A DNA stretch of 64,000 nucleotides from Mucilaginibacter flavidus (GCF_024055575.1 NZ_JAMXOE010000002.1:186001-250000); one strand, 5' to 3'. Numbered from the stretch's first letter, positions 35,089 through 46,334 are shown. Notes: generated from the letters alone by a model not told the origin. Numbers and translations: made by a program.

Positions 35089-37197
35089 TTGAACACCCAG
35101 GTTTTTGAAACTCCAATTGAATATTTAAAGGGCGTGGGCCTTAGCCGTGCGGAGATTTTAAAAAAAGAACTGCAGGTATTCAATTTTAGTGACCTCTTAA
35201 ATTACTTTCCCTACAAATACATCGACCGTACCCGGTTTTATAAGGTAAAAGACGTACAGCCAGAGATGCCTTACGTGCAGGTGCTTGCCCGTGTGATGCA
35301 TAAAGAAATTGCCGGCGAGAAACGTACCAGCCGCCTGGTAGCACAGGCACAGGATGACACCGGCGTTATCGAGCTGGTGTGGTTCCAGGGCATTAAGTGG
35401 ATGGAGAAAAACATCATACCGGGCAAGGTGTACGTGTTGTTTGGTAAACCCACTTTTTTTAACGGTAAGCCACAAATGGCACACCCCGAGATGGAGTTGT
35501 ATACCACCGAAGTGCAGCAGCGCAGGGGAAACCTCACTCTACAGCCCGCTTACAACTCAACCGAAAAACTTAAGCAGTTTTCGCTTGATAGTAAAGGGCT
35601 CCTTAAACTGGTATCACAATTACTGGAGCAGCACCTGAAGGATATTCATGAAAACCTGCCCTTTTATATTATTAACAGGTATAAGCTGATGGGGCGTGCC
35701 GAGGCCTATCGAAACATCCACTTTCCTGAAGATGCTATTAAGCTTAACGAGGCTCAATACCGCCTTAAGTTCGAAGAATTATTTTTTTTACAGCTTAAAC
35801 TTTTAAAAAACAAGCTGCTGCATACCCAGAAATTTAAAGGGAATGTGTTTGGAAGTATTGGTAATATCTTTAATGATTTTTATCACCATAAACTGCCTTT
35901 CCCGCTAACCAACGCCCAAAAGCGGGTTTTAAAAGAGATAAGGCAGGATACCCAGCGCGGCGTGCAGATGAACCGTTTATTGCAGGGCGATGTGGGCAGC
36001 GGCAAAACTGTAGTTGCCCTTATGAGCATGCTTATTGCTATCGATAACGGCTTCCAAACCTGTATAATGGCCCCAACCGAGATTTTGGCAAGCCAGCATT
36101 ATGCAACCATAAAAGAACTTGTTGGCGATGATTTTATTGAGGTTGGGCTGCTGACCGGCTCGACCAAACAAAAAGACAGAAAGGTTTTGCACGAGCGGTT
36201 AGAGAATGGCGACCTTAAAATTTTAATAGGAACCCATGCGCTTATTGAAGATAAGGTGCAGTATAAAAACCTGGGCTTTGTGGTTATCGACGAGCAACAC
36301 CGTTTTGGTGTGGAGCAAAGGGCCAAGCTTTGGCGTAAAAACATCATTCCGCCACACATTTTGGTAATGACGGCCACCCCTATCCCCCGTACCCTGGCAA
36401 TGACATTATATGGCGATTTGGATATATCTGTAATTGATGAACTGCCGGCCGGTCGCAAGCCCATTCAAACCCTACATTATTACGAAAACCAGCGCCTGGC
36501 TATGTTTGGTTTTATGAAGCGCGAAATTGCCAAAGGCCGGCAAGTGTACGTAGTTTACCCGCTGATACAGGAGAGCGAGAAACTCGACCTCAAAAACCTG
36601 ATGGATGGAATAGAGGTAATGTCGCAGGAGTTTCCGCTGCCCGATTTCAAAATAAGCATAGTTCACGGCAAATTGAAGCCTTCGGATAAGCAGTTTGAAA
36701 TGAACCGCTTTATAAAAGGTGAAACGCAAATAATGGTGGCAACAACGGTAATTGAAGTTGGGGTGAACATTCCAAATGCATCGGTGATGATTATTGAAAA
36801 TGCCGAGCGCTTCGGACTGTCGCAATTACACCAGCTGCGCGGCCGCGTAGGCCGCGGGGCCGAGCAGTCATATTGCATACTCATGAGCAGCCATAAACTG
36901 AGCCACGACGGCCGTATACGCCTCAACACCATGGTTAAAACCAACAATGGTTTCGAAATTGCCGAAACAGACCTGCAATTGCGCGGCCCCGGCAATATAG
37001 AGGGCACCCAACAAAGCGGCGTCCTTGATTTAAAAGTAGCCAACCTGGTTACCGACCAGGAACTGCTGATACAGGTGCGCAAGTTTGTAGAAACTATTTT
37101 TGAAAAAGACCCGCAGCTTACCGCGCCGGAAAATCAAATTCTGCATCAGTCGTTTAAAATAAAACAAGACGGGCTCAGTTGGGATAAGATATCGTGA
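35089..37197 (+). CDS. recG: ATP-dependent DNA helicase RecG
   Basis: The start is a TTG at 35089 (protein MNTQVFETPIEYLKGVG), giving 702 residues, the usual RecG length. The wedge/OB domain occupies about residues 60-160. Walker A is LQGDVGSGKT (near 299-308), the Walker B box is DEQHRFG (from 401), and motif III is MTATPIPRT. Motif VI lies in QLHQLRGRVGRG, and the C-terminal TRG hook follows. RecG remodels stalled replication forks and Holliday junctions. No other repair gene is adjacent. Confidence 0.96.
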   Translation: MNTQVFETPIEYLKGVGLSRAEILKKELQVFNFSDLLNYFPYKYIDRTRFYKVKDVQPEMPYVQVLARVMHKEIAGEKRTSRLVAQAQDDTGVIELVWFQGIKWMEKNIIPGKVYVLFGKPTFFNGKPQMAHPEMELYTTEVQQRRGNLTLQPAYNSTEKLKQFSLDSKGLLKLVSQLLEQHLKDIHENLPFYIINRYKLMGRAEAYRNIHFPEDAIKLNEAQYRLKFEELFFLQLKLLKNKLLHTQKFKGNVFGSIGNIFNDFYHHKLPFPLTNAQKRVLKEIRQDTQRGVQMNRLLQGDVGSGKTVVALMSMLIAIDNGFQTCIMAPTEILASQHYATIKELVGDDFIEVGLLTGSTKQKDRKVLHERLENGDLKILIGTHALIEDKVQYKNLGFVVIDEQHRFGVEQRAKLWRKNIIPPHILVMTATPIPRTLAMTLYGDLDISVIDELPAGRKPIQTLHYYENQRLAMFGFMKREIAKGRQVYVVYPLIQESEKLDLKNLMDGIEVMSQEFPLPDFKISIVHGKLKPSDKQFEMNRFIKGETQIMVATTVIEVGVNIPNASVMIIENAERFGLSQLHQLRGRVGRGAEQSYCILMSSHKLSHDGRIRLNTMVKTNNGFEIAETDLQLRGPGNIEGTQQSGVLDLKVANLVTDQELLIQVRKFVETIFEKDPQLTAPENQILHQSFKIKQDGLSWDKIS

Positions 37198-37324
37198 CAA
37201 ATAGTTTGCCTTTTGAAAAACGATCAACTACATTAATTAAGTGCTTTTAGCATATCCCGGCGCTACTAATTTTATCCACCTTATTTTCTCTTTCCCTATA
37301 TTTACCGCATAACTGACTAATAAC

Positions 37325-38710
37325 ATGAAACTAAAACTTACACTCCTATCTACACTAATTTTAATCGGAGGCCTTGCAAAAGCGCAGGATTCCCTAATGA
37401 TTCGTAAGATATACGACGAAGAATTGGTTAACGGCCAATGCTACAGCAACCTGCATTATTTGTGTAAAAATATCGGCCAGCGCATCAGCGGTTCGGCAAA
37501 TGCACAAAAAGCGGTTGAATGGGGCAAGAAACTAATGGAAAGCTACGGGTTCGACAAGGTATACCTGCAGCCTGTAATGGTACCGCACTGGGTACGCGGC
37601 GCTAAAGAAGAGGGCGCTATTATTAAGGGCGATAAAAAAATCAGCGTGCACATCGCGGCTTTGGGTATGACAGTCGCAACACCTAAAAATGGTTTAACCG
37701 CTCCTATTATTGAGGTACAAAGCCTGAAAGAATTAGAAACGTTGGGTGCAGGTGTTATTAAAGGCAAAATAGTTTTCTTTAACCGCCCGTTTGATCCAAG
37801 GTTTATCGAAACGCTACGGGCTTACGGCACAGCCGGCGACCAGCGTTTTGCCGGCCCGGCAGCTGCCGCGAAATATGGCGCGGCAGGCGTAATAGTGCGC
37901 TCATTAACCGAAACCCTTGATTTTTATCCGCATACAGGAGCAACGTCCTATACAAAAGATGGGGTTAATATACCGGCCGCTGCCATATCAACAAAAGATG
38001 CAAATACCTTAAGCGCTATGCTTAAGATGAAATCGTTACCGGCGGTTAAGTTCTACTTTAAACAAAACTGCGAGTTGTTGCCCGATGCACCGTCATTTAA
38101 TGTTGTTGGTGAAATGACAGGCTCCGAAAACCCTAATAAATTTATCACCGTTGGCGGGCATCTTGATTCGTGGGATTTGGCCGAAGGCGCCCATGACGAT
38201 GGCACCGGTGTAATGCAATCTGTTGAAGCGTTGCGCTTGTTAAAAGTAATGGGCTATAAACCCAAAAACTCTATACGAGCCGTATTTTTTATAAACGAAG
38301 AAAACGGCGATCGCGGAGGTATTAAATATGCCGAGCTTGCCGATCAAAACAAAGAAGAGCATATTGCAGCCATTGAATCGGACCTGGGTGGCTTTACCCC
38401 GCGCGGTTTTACCTTTGAGGGTATTTCGCCGGCCCGGATTGAGAAAATCAGCAGCAACTGGGGCAAATTATTAGCACCATACGGCTCAGGTGTGTTAACC
38501 GCTGGCGGTGGCGGCAGCGATATTGGCCCATTGGCCGAAAAATCAAAAGGCGTTGTTTTAATTGGCTATATGCCCGATTCGCAACGTTATTTTGATGTGC
38601 ACCATACCCCAAATGACGTTTTTGAAAACGTAAACAAACGCGAGCTTGAACTTGGCGCTGCATCAATGGCATCGTTAATGTATTTGATAGACCAGCACGG
38701 TTTGAATTAG
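37325..38710 (+). CDS. Secreted M28-family metallopeptidase (carboxypeptidase Q-like)
   Basis: The 461-residue product has a signal peptide (ending GGLAKAQ) and a PA-like insert in the first half. Its zinc site is GGHLDSWDLAEGAHDDGTG (His, two Asp), FFINEENGDRG (Glu pair), ESDLGG (Asp) and DVHHTPND (His). This is a complete M28 two-zinc peptidase set, closest in layout to plasma glutamate carboxypeptidase. It likely cleaves dipeptides or peptide ends in the periplasm. It is followed by a dispersed hairpin repeat. Confidence 0.88.
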   Translation: MKLKLTLLSTLILIGGLAKAQDSLMIRKIYDEELVNGQCYSNLHYLCKNIGQRISGSANAQKAVEWGKKLMESYGFDKVYLQPVMVPHWVRGAKEEGAIIKGDKKISVHIAALGMTVATPKNGLTAPIIEVQSLKELETLGAGVIKGKIVFFNRPFDPRFIETLRAYGTAGDQRFAGPAAAAKYGAAGVIVRSLTETLDFYPHTGATSYTKDGVNIPAAAISTKDANTLSAMLKMKSLPAVKFYFKQNCELLPDAPSFNVVGEMTGSENPNKFITVGGHLDSWDLAEGAHDDGTGVMQSVEALRLLKVMGYKPKNSIRAVFFINEENGDRGGIKYAELADQNKEEHIAAIESDLGGFTPRGFTFEGISPARIEKISSNWGKLLAPYGSGVLTAGGGGSDIGPLAEKSKGVVLIGYMPDSQRYFDVHHTPNDVFENVNKRELELGAASMASLMYLIDQHGLN

Positions 38711-38746
38711 TGCTTTTGTATTTTCAAGGTAATTTTATTCGATTTT

Positions 38747-38779
38747 AGATTTACGAAGTTTTAAAAACCTCGTAAATCT
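38747..38779. terminator. Hairpin repeat AGATTTACGA...TCGTAAATCT
   Basis: Ten-base perfect arms AGATTTACGA (38747-38756) and TCGTAAATCT (38770-38779) enclose an AG/CCT and TTTT/AAAA core. It sits 36 bases after the M28 stop and can act as a terminator. Its form suggests a dispersed repeat unit, which needs a genome search. Confidence 0.6.
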
Positions 38780-38836
38780 TACCTCATATAATTCCACAAA
38801 CCTTAATTTTACCGCATCACAAAAAACATCTCATCA

Positions 38837-40126
38837 TTGGCACCAGAAGGCGACAGTAAACCCAAAACAGATTCATTTGCAGCATTACGCTATAAGGATT
38901 TTCGCTCGTACCTGGGCATGCGGTTTTTCTTCACCTTTGCTTACCAGATGCAGGCAGTTGTAATCGGCTTTTACATTTACCATGTTACAGGCAGCGTATT
39001 TGCACTCGGCCTTGTTGGCTTGTGCGAGGCCATTCCTGCTGTTTGTATTGCATTGTACGGCGGCTATGTGGCCGATAAATCCGAAAAACGCAAAATGTTA
39101 CTCACTATTTCGGGGTTGGTGCTTTTCGCATCGGTGGTGATGTTTTCGGTTACCATGAAAAACGTTGCGCCGTACCTGCATAAGGGATGGATTATACCCA
39201 TAATATATGTAATGATATTTTTAAACGGGTTGGCCCGTGCATTTTATGGCCCTGCTACTTTTACTATTTATGCGCATAGCATCCCAAAAGAAATTTACCC
39301 TAACGGCAGTACCTGGAGCAGCTCCAGCTGGCAGATAGCCTCCATTCTGGGCCCGGCAGCCGGTGGATTAATTTATGGCTTTTACGGCATAACTACGACT
39401 TTTTGCTTTATCCTTTGCTTTCTTTTACTATCTATAATCCTGATATACCGGTTACGATCTTACCCGCCAATATTTATCCCGAAAGAGAATATATGGGATA
39501 GTTTAAAAGAAGGAATTGATTTTGTTTTTAAAAGCAAAATGCTGATATGGGCCATGAGCCTCGACTTATTTTCGGTGTTTTTTGGCGGGGCCGTGGCGCT
39601 ATTGCCTGTATTTGCCAAAGACATATTAAAAGTTGGCTCCGAAGGTTTAGGGATAATGCGCGCAACCTCATCATTAGGTGCCGTTTTAACTATGCTGGCA
39701 ATGGCCCGTTTTTCGCCAATGGGTAAACCATGGCGTAACCTGCTTATTGCGGTAACGGGTTTTGGGCTTTCCATTATTTGTTTCGGCCTTTCGCGCAGCT
39801 TTTATTTATCGCTCATCTTCCTGTTTACCGAAGGCGCTTTTGATAGCGTCAGCGTTATCATCCGTGGTACCATAATGCAGTTGCTTACACCCGATCATAT
39901 GCGTGGCAGGGTATCGGCAGTAAACTCCATGTTTATTGGTTCATCAAACGAAATTGGGGCATTTGAATCGGGCACGGCGGCTAAATTGCTCGGCACCGTT
40001 CCATCGGTTGTTTTTGGAGGCACCGTAACGCTGGTAATCGTCACCATTACCTTCCTGAAAACTCAAAAATTGATTCCGCTTTCGCTGGTTCAAATTCAAA
40101 CGCCGGAAGCGGCTGAGACCGAATAA
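38837..40126 (+). CDS. MFS transporter (MFS_3/EntS-like)
   Basis: The start is a TTG at 38837 (MAPEGDSKPKTDSFAALRY), giving 429 residues with about 12 hydrophobic segments. Features include FRSYLGMRFFFTFAYQMQAVVIGFYIY at the start, the loop GGYVADKSEKRKML after TM2, and a mirrored second half. This layout is that of the MFS_3 group, which includes enterobactin and drug exporters. The substrate cannot be told. It is not in an obvious operon. Confidence 0.85.
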   Translation: MAPEGDSKPKTDSFAALRYKDFRSYLGMRFFFTFAYQMQAVVIGFYIYHVTGSVFALGLVGLCEAIPAVCIALYGGYVADKSEKRKMLLTISGLVLFASVVMFSVTMKNVAPYLHKGWIIPIIYVMIFLNGLARAFYGPATFTIYAHSIPKEIYPNGSTWSSSSWQIASILGPAAGGLIYGFYGITTTFCFILCFLLLSIILIYRLRSYPPIFIPKENIWDSLKEGIDFVFKSKMLIWAMSLDLFSVFFGGAVALLPVFAKDILKVGSEGLGIMRATSSLGAVLTMLAMARFSPMGKPWRNLLIAVTGFGLSIICFGLSRSFYLSLIFLFTEGAFDSVSVIIRGTIMQLLTPDHMRGRVSAVNSMFIGSSNEIGAFESGTAAKLLGTVPSVVFGGTVTLVIVTITFLKTQKLIPLSLVQIQTPEAAETE

Positions 40127-40229
40127 TTTTGTCCAAACCTTTTTGCAACAGCCGGTTCCCGTTACGCCCGCGATACACGTAACATAACCTTTACAAAAAA
40201 ATAACGTAAAAGGCGGCAACAGTTTAATT

Positions 40230-40237
40230 TAGGTTTG
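40230..40237 (+). promoter_or_regulatory. Possible -7 box of the hybrid kinase gene
   Basis: TAGGTTTG matches TAnnTTTG, 72 bases before the start codon. No convincing -33 element is seen at the expected spacing. Confidence 0.35.
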
Positions 40238-40308
40238 TTATAACCTTTAGCCTGTTTTTCCAGGACCAATTTTATCACCTGGTAGTTACTGTAACGATAA
40301 TACTGCTA

Positions 40309-43300
40309 ATGTTAAAACCCTGTTTGAAACCGTTTATTTTGCGCCTTTTATTATTGAGCTTCATTTTTTTAGCGCTTAATAATAGCCTTATCGCCCAAAA
40401 TAAGGTAGTAAAATTCTCTTCACTTACTATCGAAAACGGCCTTTCACAAAGTGATGTAAAATCAATCATAAAAGACCACCTGGGTTATATGTGGTTCTCA
40501 ACCGACGATGGGCTTAATCGTTATGATGGCTATACTTTTACCGTTTACAGGCATAAATCAAACGACCCGCATTCGCTACCAGCAAACGATATAACTAACC
40601 TGTTTGAAGACAAACAGGGCCATTTGTGGATAGGTAGTGGTGGTGGACTGAGCGAATACAACCCGGAATGCAATAGTTTTACTACGCTAAAAGCCGTTAA
40701 AAATGATGAAACTACCCTCTCGACTCCCGATGTAAATTATATTTTCCAGGATAGCAAAAACAACATTTGGGTTGGCACTTACTCTGGCCTTAATCTGCTT
40801 GATGTAAAAACGAGAAAAGTAAAAAGATTCTTTTATACCAAAGGAAATGAAGACACTCCGGACAATCAAATTAATTCGATAGCAGAAGATAACAACGGCA
40901 ATTTGTGGCTTGCCACCGGCAATGGCCTTGTTGAGTTCAATTATACAACCGGCGTTGCAAAGCGGTACCTGCATATTGGTAAAAATAGCTTGAGCAGCAA
41001 CAAGTTAAATAATTTATTAAAAAATGCCGAAGGTAATCTTTATATCGGCACGGCCGGCAAAGGGTTGGATTTCTTTGATTTAAAAACCAAAACCTTTACA
41101 AATTTCGCACATCAGCCGGGTAACTCCAACTCTTTGGTAAATAACAATATTTTCGCATTAACTACCGGCGCTGCAAAAAAAATATGGGTAGCTACCGAGG
41201 AAGGCCTTGACCTTTTTGACGAGGCAAAAGGCACTTTTACAAAGTACATAAGCGATGATAAAAGCACTGCGGGCGAAAATAATTCAATAAGCTGTGTCTA
41301 CAAAAGCGGCGGTATTTTATGGTTGGGCACATATGAATCGGGCGTGAAATTTTATGATACAAACTTATCTATGTTTGGGTACTATCATAAAGACCGCCTG
41401 GATGCTGATGGATTAAGCAATAATATAGTTACGTCATTTGCAGAAGGCGATAAAGGCTACTGGGTAGGCACAGACGGCGGGGGCTTAAACTTTTTAAATC
41501 AATCAACACAGAAGTTTACACATTACATGCCACAGGCAGGTGATAAAAATTCCATAAGTGGTAAGCACATACTTAAGTTGTTGAAAGACAAGCAAAATAA
41601 ACTTTGGATAGGATATTATGGTAGCGGGCTGGACATGATTGATACCAAAACACAAAAAGTGACCCACCTTGCTGCCGGCAATAACCCAAATCAAATAAGT
41701 GGTGTTAATGTTTTTGCATTAGATCAGGATAGAACAGGAGCTGTTTGGGTAGGCATAGATGGCGAAGGCTTAAATGTTATTGAACACTCAAAAGTGGTAA
41801 AGCGTTTCAAACGTAATGTATCAGACACATTGCATTCGTTGTCAAACGACGATATACGGTCAATTTATTGCGACAAGGAAAACAATATTTGGGTAGGCAC
41901 CTTTGCCGGTTTAAATTTGTATAACCAGGCAAAAAACAACTTTACCCATTTTAAACCTACGCAAAACGGGCTGTCAAGCAATGTTATCATTTCAATATTT
42001 GAAGATAATGACGGCAACCTTTGGATTGGCACATTAGGCGGCGGGCTGAGTAAATTCGATAAACACAAAAAAGTTTTCGTGGGTTACCAGTTTCCAAATG
42101 GCACAAACTACTCTATAATTAACAGTATTACGCAGGATGGCTATGGTTTTATGTGGGTAAGTACCAATGCCGGCCTTATCAGCTTTAAACCAAATACAGC
42201 CAATATCAGGAAATACACGGCTGCAAATAACCTACAGGGCTACGAGTTTTTTTCGGGTGCCAGCTTGAATGCCCGCACAGGCGAACTGCTTTTTGGCGGG
42301 CATAATGGTTTTAACATTGTTGACCCTTACGATTTGGCTGTAAATAAAAGTAAGCACGATGTGGTGTTTACCGATTTTCAACTGTTTAATAAAAAAGTGT
42401 CAATCGGGGGGAGTTCCGTTCTTAAAAAATCAATTAGCTTAACAAAAGAGATAAAGCTTGATTATGGCCAGTCTGTTTTCACCATTGAATACAGTGCGTT
42501 GAATTTCACGCTGCCCGAAATGAATTCATACGCCTACAAGCTTGACAATTTTGACAAAAACTGGAATTATGTAGGCTCGCAACGAAAGGCAACTTATACC
42601 AACCTTAACCCCGGCGAATATACTTTTATGGTAAAAGCTGCCAACAACGATGGCATATGGAATAACAACGTTACTACTTTAAAAATCATAATAGTACCTC
42701 CATTTTATATGACTTGGTGGTTTAGGATCATGGCTTTCATATTGGTTATTGCTGCTGTTTACGGTTATTTTGTTTACCGCACTTATGCTATAAAACAACA
42801 GCAGAAAAAGCTTAAAAAGCTGGTTATCGAGCAAACTGCAGAAGTTGTTAAGCAATCAGAAGAGCTACAAAATCAATCGGAAGAACTGCAATCTTTAAAT
42901 GAGGAGTTGCAGGCGCAGTCGGAAGAGCTGCAATCGCAATCAGATTATTTACAGGAGTTAAACAACGAGCTGGAAACACAAAAGGAGCAGGAACTGCAGG
43001 CACGTAAAGAAGCCGAAAAAGCCAATATGGCAAAGAGTGTTTTCCTGGCCACCATGAGCCACGAGATACGCACGCCGATGAATGGCGTATTGGGTATGAC
43101 TTCACTGCTTTGCGAAACCCCGTTAAACCCCGAGCAGCGGGAGTATGCCGACATCATCCGTATCAGCGGCGAAAATCTGCTCAATGTTATTAATGATATT
43201 CTTGACTTTTCGAAGATAGAATCAGGCCAAATGGAGCTCGAACAGAATGCGTTCGACCTGCGGCAGTGTATTGAAGACGTATTGGACCTGTTTTCTGAAG

Positions 43301-44562
43301 CGGCTGCAAAAAAACGACTAGATCTGTTATACAAGTTCGCCAAAAACGTACCTGAGAAATTAATTGGCGACCAACTGCGCATTCGGCAGGTATTAATAAA
43401 CCTGGTGGGCAACGCGATTAAGTTTACCAGCAAAGGTGAAGTGTTGATAGAGATCGATCTGTTGGGCAATGATAAAAATGGTCTTAACCTTGGTTTCAAG
43501 GTTAAGGATACAGGTATGGGTATACCTAAAGAAAAACTACAGCGATTATTTAAAGCATTTTCGCAGGTTGATGCATCAACCACACGCCTACATGGTGGCA
43601 CGGGCCTCGGGCTTGCTATTTGCGAGCGACTGGTTGAACTAATGGGCGGCAGTATTGGTATTGAAAGCGAATTAGGTATAGGCACAACCGTAATTTTTAA
43701 CCTAAAAAGCGAAGAGGACAAAACAACCGGAACTAATGAAAGTTGCGGCATCAAGAATGCTGCAGAGACCCGCGTTTTGGTTGTCGACAAAAGTGGCAAA
43801 GCACTCGAAGTATTAAAAACACAGCTTGAGCAGTGGAACCTTAATGTTGTATGCGCAGCAACAGCCAATGAGGCTTTAAGTTTATTAACCGGCACCGCCG
43901 GGTTTAATCTTGTACTAACCGGTACCAACATCCCGGGAACAGACACCCTGGAACTTACAAAGGCAATTCACAATATCAATAAAAATATCCCCGTTATATT
44001 AATGTGCTCAGTGCTTGAAAAGCACAAAGCTGCCGATACTGGCGCTAAAATATTATTAAAACCAGTTAAGCAGCAACAGCTTTGTAATGCTATACAGGCG
44101 AGCCTGGTACAAACCAAATCTGCACTGCCCGAAGCGGCTAAAACCTCGTTACTGTCGGAGCAATTTGCTCAAAAATTCCCGATGCGGATATTGATTGCAG
44201 AGGACAACCTAATAAACCAAAAACTGATCACCAAGGTTATTAATAAACTGGGCTATACGCCCCTGGTAGTTAACAATGGCAACCAGGTGCTGGATGTTTT
44301 GGCCCACGATTTTTACGATATTATATTAATGGATGTCCAAATGCCCGAACTTGACGGAGTGGAAACTACGCGCATTATCCGCAAAAGCGACAAAAAACAA
44401 CCCTATATTATCGCCATGACGGCAGCCGCAATGGCCGAAGACAAAGCCGCTTGCCTTGACGCAGGAATGAACCATTTTATCTCGAAACCAATCAGCATTA
44501 AGGATCTGGTTGACGTGCTGGAACATTCCTTTGTTGAAAAGGAAGTAGGGCACGGGGTTTAA
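40309..44562 (+). CDS. Two-propeller hybrid histidine kinase with one pseudo-receiver and one receiver
   Basis: The 1417-residue product has an N-terminal signal/anchor and 14 propeller blades with the LWIGTxxGLxxFD pattern, enough for two seven-bladed propellers. A Y_Y_Y domain (about 700-790), one membrane segment (about 802-822) and a long coiled coil (826-905) rich in QSEELQ follow. The HisKA motif [14 protein letters not shown] has His918, and HATPase motifs include GTGLGLAI. The first receiver (about 1153-1270) has Gly1205 where Asp is expected and DK for the acidic pair. The second (about 1292-1410) is complete, with phosphoacceptor Asp1342. No AraC-type DNA-binding domain follows, unlike classical HTCS proteins. 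The ligand is probably a glycan or its fragments. Confidence 0.92.
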   Translation: MLKPCLKPFILRLLLLSFIFLALNNSLIAQNKVVKFSSLTIENGLSQSDVKSIIKDHLGYMWFSTDDGLNRYDGYTFTVYRHKSNDPHSLPANDITNLFEDKQGHLWIGSGGGLSEYNPECNSFTTLKAVKNDETTLSTPDVNYIFQDSKNNIWVGTYSGLNLLDVKTRKVKRFFYTKGNEDTPDNQINSIAEDNNGNLWLATGNGLVEFNYTTGVAKRYLHIGKNSLSSNKLNNLLKNAEGNLYIGTAGKGLDFFDLKTKTFTNFAHQPGNSNSLVNNNIFALTTGAAKKIWVATEEGLDLFDEAKGTFTKYISDDKSTAGENNSISCVYKSGGILWLGTYESGVKFYDTNLSMFGYYHKDRLDADGLSNNIVTSFAEGDKGYWVGTDGGGLNFLNQSTQKFTHYMPQAGDKNSISGKHILKLLKDKQNKLWIGYYGSGLDMIDTKTQKVTHLAAGNNPNQISGVNVFALDQDRTGAVWVGIDGEGLNVIEHSKVVKRFKRNVSDTLHSLSNDDIRSIYCDKENNIWVGTFAGLNLYNQAKNNFTHFKPTQNGLSSNVIISIFEDNDGNLWIGTLGGGLSKFDKHKKVFVGYQFPNGTNYSIINSITQDGYGFMWVSTNAGLISFKPNTANIRKYTAANNLQGYEFFSGASLNARTGELLFGGHNGFNIVDPYDLAVNKSKHDVVFTDFQLFNKKVSIGGSSVLKKSISLTKEIKLDYGQSVFTIEYSALNFTLPEMNSYAYKLDNFDKNWNYVGSQRKATYTNLNPGEYTFMVKAANNDGIWNNNVTTLKIIIVPPFYMTWWFRIMAFILVIAAVYGYFVYRTYAIKQQQKKLKKLVIEQTAEVVKQSEELQNQSEELQSLNEELQAQSEELQSQSDYLQELNNELETQKEQELQARKEAEKANMAKSVFLATMSHEIRTPMNGVLGMTSLLCETPLNPEQREYADIIRISGENLLNVINDILDFSKIESGQMELEQNAFDLRQCIEDVLDLFSEAAAKKRLDLLYKFAKNVPEKLIGDQLRIRQVLINLVGNAIKFTSKGEVLIEIDLLGNDKNGLNLGFKVKDTGMGIPKEKLQRLFKAFSQVDASTTRLHGGTGLGLAICERLVELMGGSIGIESELGIGTTVIFNLKSEEDKTTGTNESCGIKNAAETRVLVVDKSGKALEVLKTQLEQWNLNVVCAATANEALSLLTGTAGFNLVLTGTNIPGTDTLELTKAIHNINKNIPVILMCSVLEKHKAADTGAKILLKPVKQQQLCNAIQASLVQTKSALPEAAKTSLLSEQFAQKFPMRILIAEDNLINQKLITKVINKLGYTPLVVNNGNQVLDVLAHDFYDIILMDVQMPELDGVETTRIIRKSDKKQPYIIAMTAAAMAEDKAACLDAGMNHFISKPISIKDLVDVLEHSFVEKEVGHGV

Positions 44563-44569
44563 TAAACCC

Positions 44570-44717
44570 GTCGTTGCGAGGAACGAAGCAATCTCTGAGC
44601 TTGCTAATCAACGGAGCAAAAAACGTTGTGAGTATCTAAACGCCGCATTTTGGTTTCCACAAAAGTTAAGGTTCATGATTGTCCTTAGTAGAGGTTGCTT
44701 CGTTCCTCGCAATGACG
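44570..44717. repeat. Dispersed inverted repeat, family GTCATTGCGAGGAACGAAGC (copy 1)
   Basis: Arms at 44570-44597 and 44690-44717 are complementary except for two positions and flank about 90 bases. The inside holds GGTTTCCACAAAAG and GGTTCATGATTGTCCT, both of which recur in copy 3 at 61629-61776, one of them inverted. No transposase is present, so it resembles a small non-autonomous element. It lies between convergent genes. Confidence 0.8.
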
Positions 44718-44732
44718 AGAAAGTTCAATATT

Positions 44733-45731
44733 TTATTCCCCCTGGAATTCCTCATCAACACTTTCCCTTAAATCGTATAGCAGCCATTGTTTTTTGGCTA
44801 TAGATTTTGTTTTTGATTTCAGTAGTTTTATAAAATCCTTCACCCCTAACGGCTCGTTGCCGTTACCGTGTATCAAAACAATACTGCCTGCTTGCGGTTG
44901 CTGCCCTTTGGCCAGCCAGGCATCCGTTCCTACAGGTATCAATCCAAAATCCGTTATTTCATAAACCAGTTTCTTATCCGACACAAGGCCCGGGAACCTG
45001 AAAAACACCGATGGCAGCAAGCCGTTCTTCAGCATGGCCATTTCAGTTTCCAACACCTCGAAATTGATATTTGTACCTGCCTCCAGTAAAAAATTCTCTT
45101 TTAAAGGCAAAGTAGCACTCACGCGATGATTAAAAGAATGGTTTATCCAGGTGATGTAGATCTCGTGTTCATCCTGCATCTTTTTCAGCCAGTCCAAATC
45201 CTGCGGGTGTTGGCGCATCCATATACCGGTTATAGAAAGGGCTACCGGCACAGGGTGTTCAACCTTTTTAAACTCGGCAATAATATCAGTAAATATAATT
45301 TTGTCAAGGGGCTTGTGCGAGGGGCATAAATCGGCAGTGAGGGTTATGCCCGTTTGTTTAGGCATGCCGCTCTCAATACCGGCATCTTGTGTGCTTACCG
45401 ACTGGCTTTCTGCCTTTTGTAAAGCTTTAACATATGGAGTTGCCTTAAAAAACGTGCGTGCTTCCTCAATCGTCATCGGCTTTACCTGGTAAAAATCGGG
45501 TTCATCAATTTTAGTTTCCAGCGTTTGGGGGTTCACCAATAAAAAATAGCTTTTGCCATCGTTTACAAACTGGCGGGTTATCATCCAATCCTGGGGGTAA
45601 TGTTTGGCCCAGCCGTAGTAAACCCGGTAGTTGGTTATTTTTTTATAGTTGGCCTGGGCGTTCACAAATTGCTGAAAACAAGTTATTACAACGAAAAGTA
45701 AAAGGGAGCGCTTTATATATTCAGGATACAT
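44733..45731 (-). CDS. Polysaccharide deacetylase-like secreted protein
   Basis: The 332-residue product starts with a signal peptide (RSLLLFVVITCFQQFVNAQ). An N-terminal region of about 130 residues has no match I recognise. A NodB-type domain follows, with LTADLCPSHKP in place of the usual TFDDGP (one Asp kept) and WINHSFNHRV, which has the two metal His residues. A late RFPGLVSDKK contains the expected Arg. It probably deacetylates a glycan in the periplasm, though the changed first motif leaves activity uncertain. Its start overlaps the end of the upstream membrane-protein gene by 11 bases. Confidence 0.75.
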   Translation of the reverse strand: MYPEYIKRSLLLFVVITCFQQFVNAQANYKKITNYRVYYGWAKHYPQDWMITRQFVNDGKSYFLLVNPQTLETKIDEPDFYQVKPMTIEEARTFFKATPYVKALQKAESQSVSTQDAGIESGMPKQTGITLTADLCPSHKPLDKIIFTDIIAEFKKVEHPVPVALSITGIWMRQHPQDLDWLKKMQDEHEIYITWINHSFNHRVSATLPLKENFLLEAGTNINFEVLETEMAMLKNGLLPSVFFRFPGLVSDKKLVYEITDFGLIPVGTDAWLAKGQQPQAGSIVLIHGNGNEPLGVKDFIKLLKSKTKSIAKKQWLLYDLRESVDEEFQGE

Positions 45732-46248
45732 TTTTGTTTGGGTTCCAGTTTTTGCCGGTTATTACCGCAACAATAACCAATAATAGAATGAAAAAGATTT
45801 GCGTATATGCAAATACGTTGAAAAAATGTTCAAATGGCATTTCCTTCGGAATGTTAGGTTGTACTTTAGGTAATGCCGAGAGCGGCGGGTATATGGTCCA
45901 GCCATTGGGGGAAGGTCTCATTTCAGCTGCTAGCCCTCTCACCAGGTTAAAGCCGAAAGGAAAGCAGATATTTATCAAAATGATGCTTGATAATAATATT
46001 AAATTCTGCAACCTGCGGCAGTAGCGATAAAACGCCTCCTTAACTGCGTAAACTATAAATATCAAAATACTTAAAGCAGGAAGCAATATTGTTTTTGTGG
46101 CAAAAGTAAAATATGCATCGTGTAGTGGAATATCAATTGCAGGACCATAAACCTTATGAAAACCGGTAACCCAAAACAACATTGCAGTCGTTAATGAAGA
46201 AACAACAATTAGTATAACGAGTTCAATAATTAAGGGCTTCGCTTTCAT
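45721..46248 (-). CDS. Membrane protein with cytochrome-oxidase-like short motifs
   Basis: I do not recognise the family. The 175-residue product has about four membrane segments (near 9-27, 47-67, 83-102 and 145-163). Two short stretches recall cytochrome oxidase subunit [11 protein letters not shown] and [12 protein letters not shown]. They stand in the reverse order to the oxidase, and no haem/copper histidine set is present. It overlaps the deacetylase gene by 11 bases, so the two are coupled. Function is unknown. Confidence 0.6.
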   Translation of the reverse strand: MKAKPLIIELVILIVVSSLTTAMLFWVTGFHKVYGPAIDIPLHDAYFTFATKTILLPALSILIFIVYAVKEAFYRYCRRLQNLILLSSIILINICFPFGFNLVRGLAAEMRPSPNGWTIYPPLSALPKVQPNIPKEMPFEHFFNVFAYTQIFFILLLVIVAVITGKNWNPNKNVS

Positions 46249-46334
46249 TGTGTGAAGATAAAATTTATCGTTTAATAATTTTTGCCCAAGTTTGCATTAA
46301 GGATTCGGCAATAAGTACTAAATCCGAAATCAAT

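Noticed and set aside
42945..43946. 333-residue open frame on the minus strand inside the hybrid kinase gene
   Set aside because: It is antisense to the conserved HisKA and HATPase coding region and has the low-complexity composition of a shadow frame.
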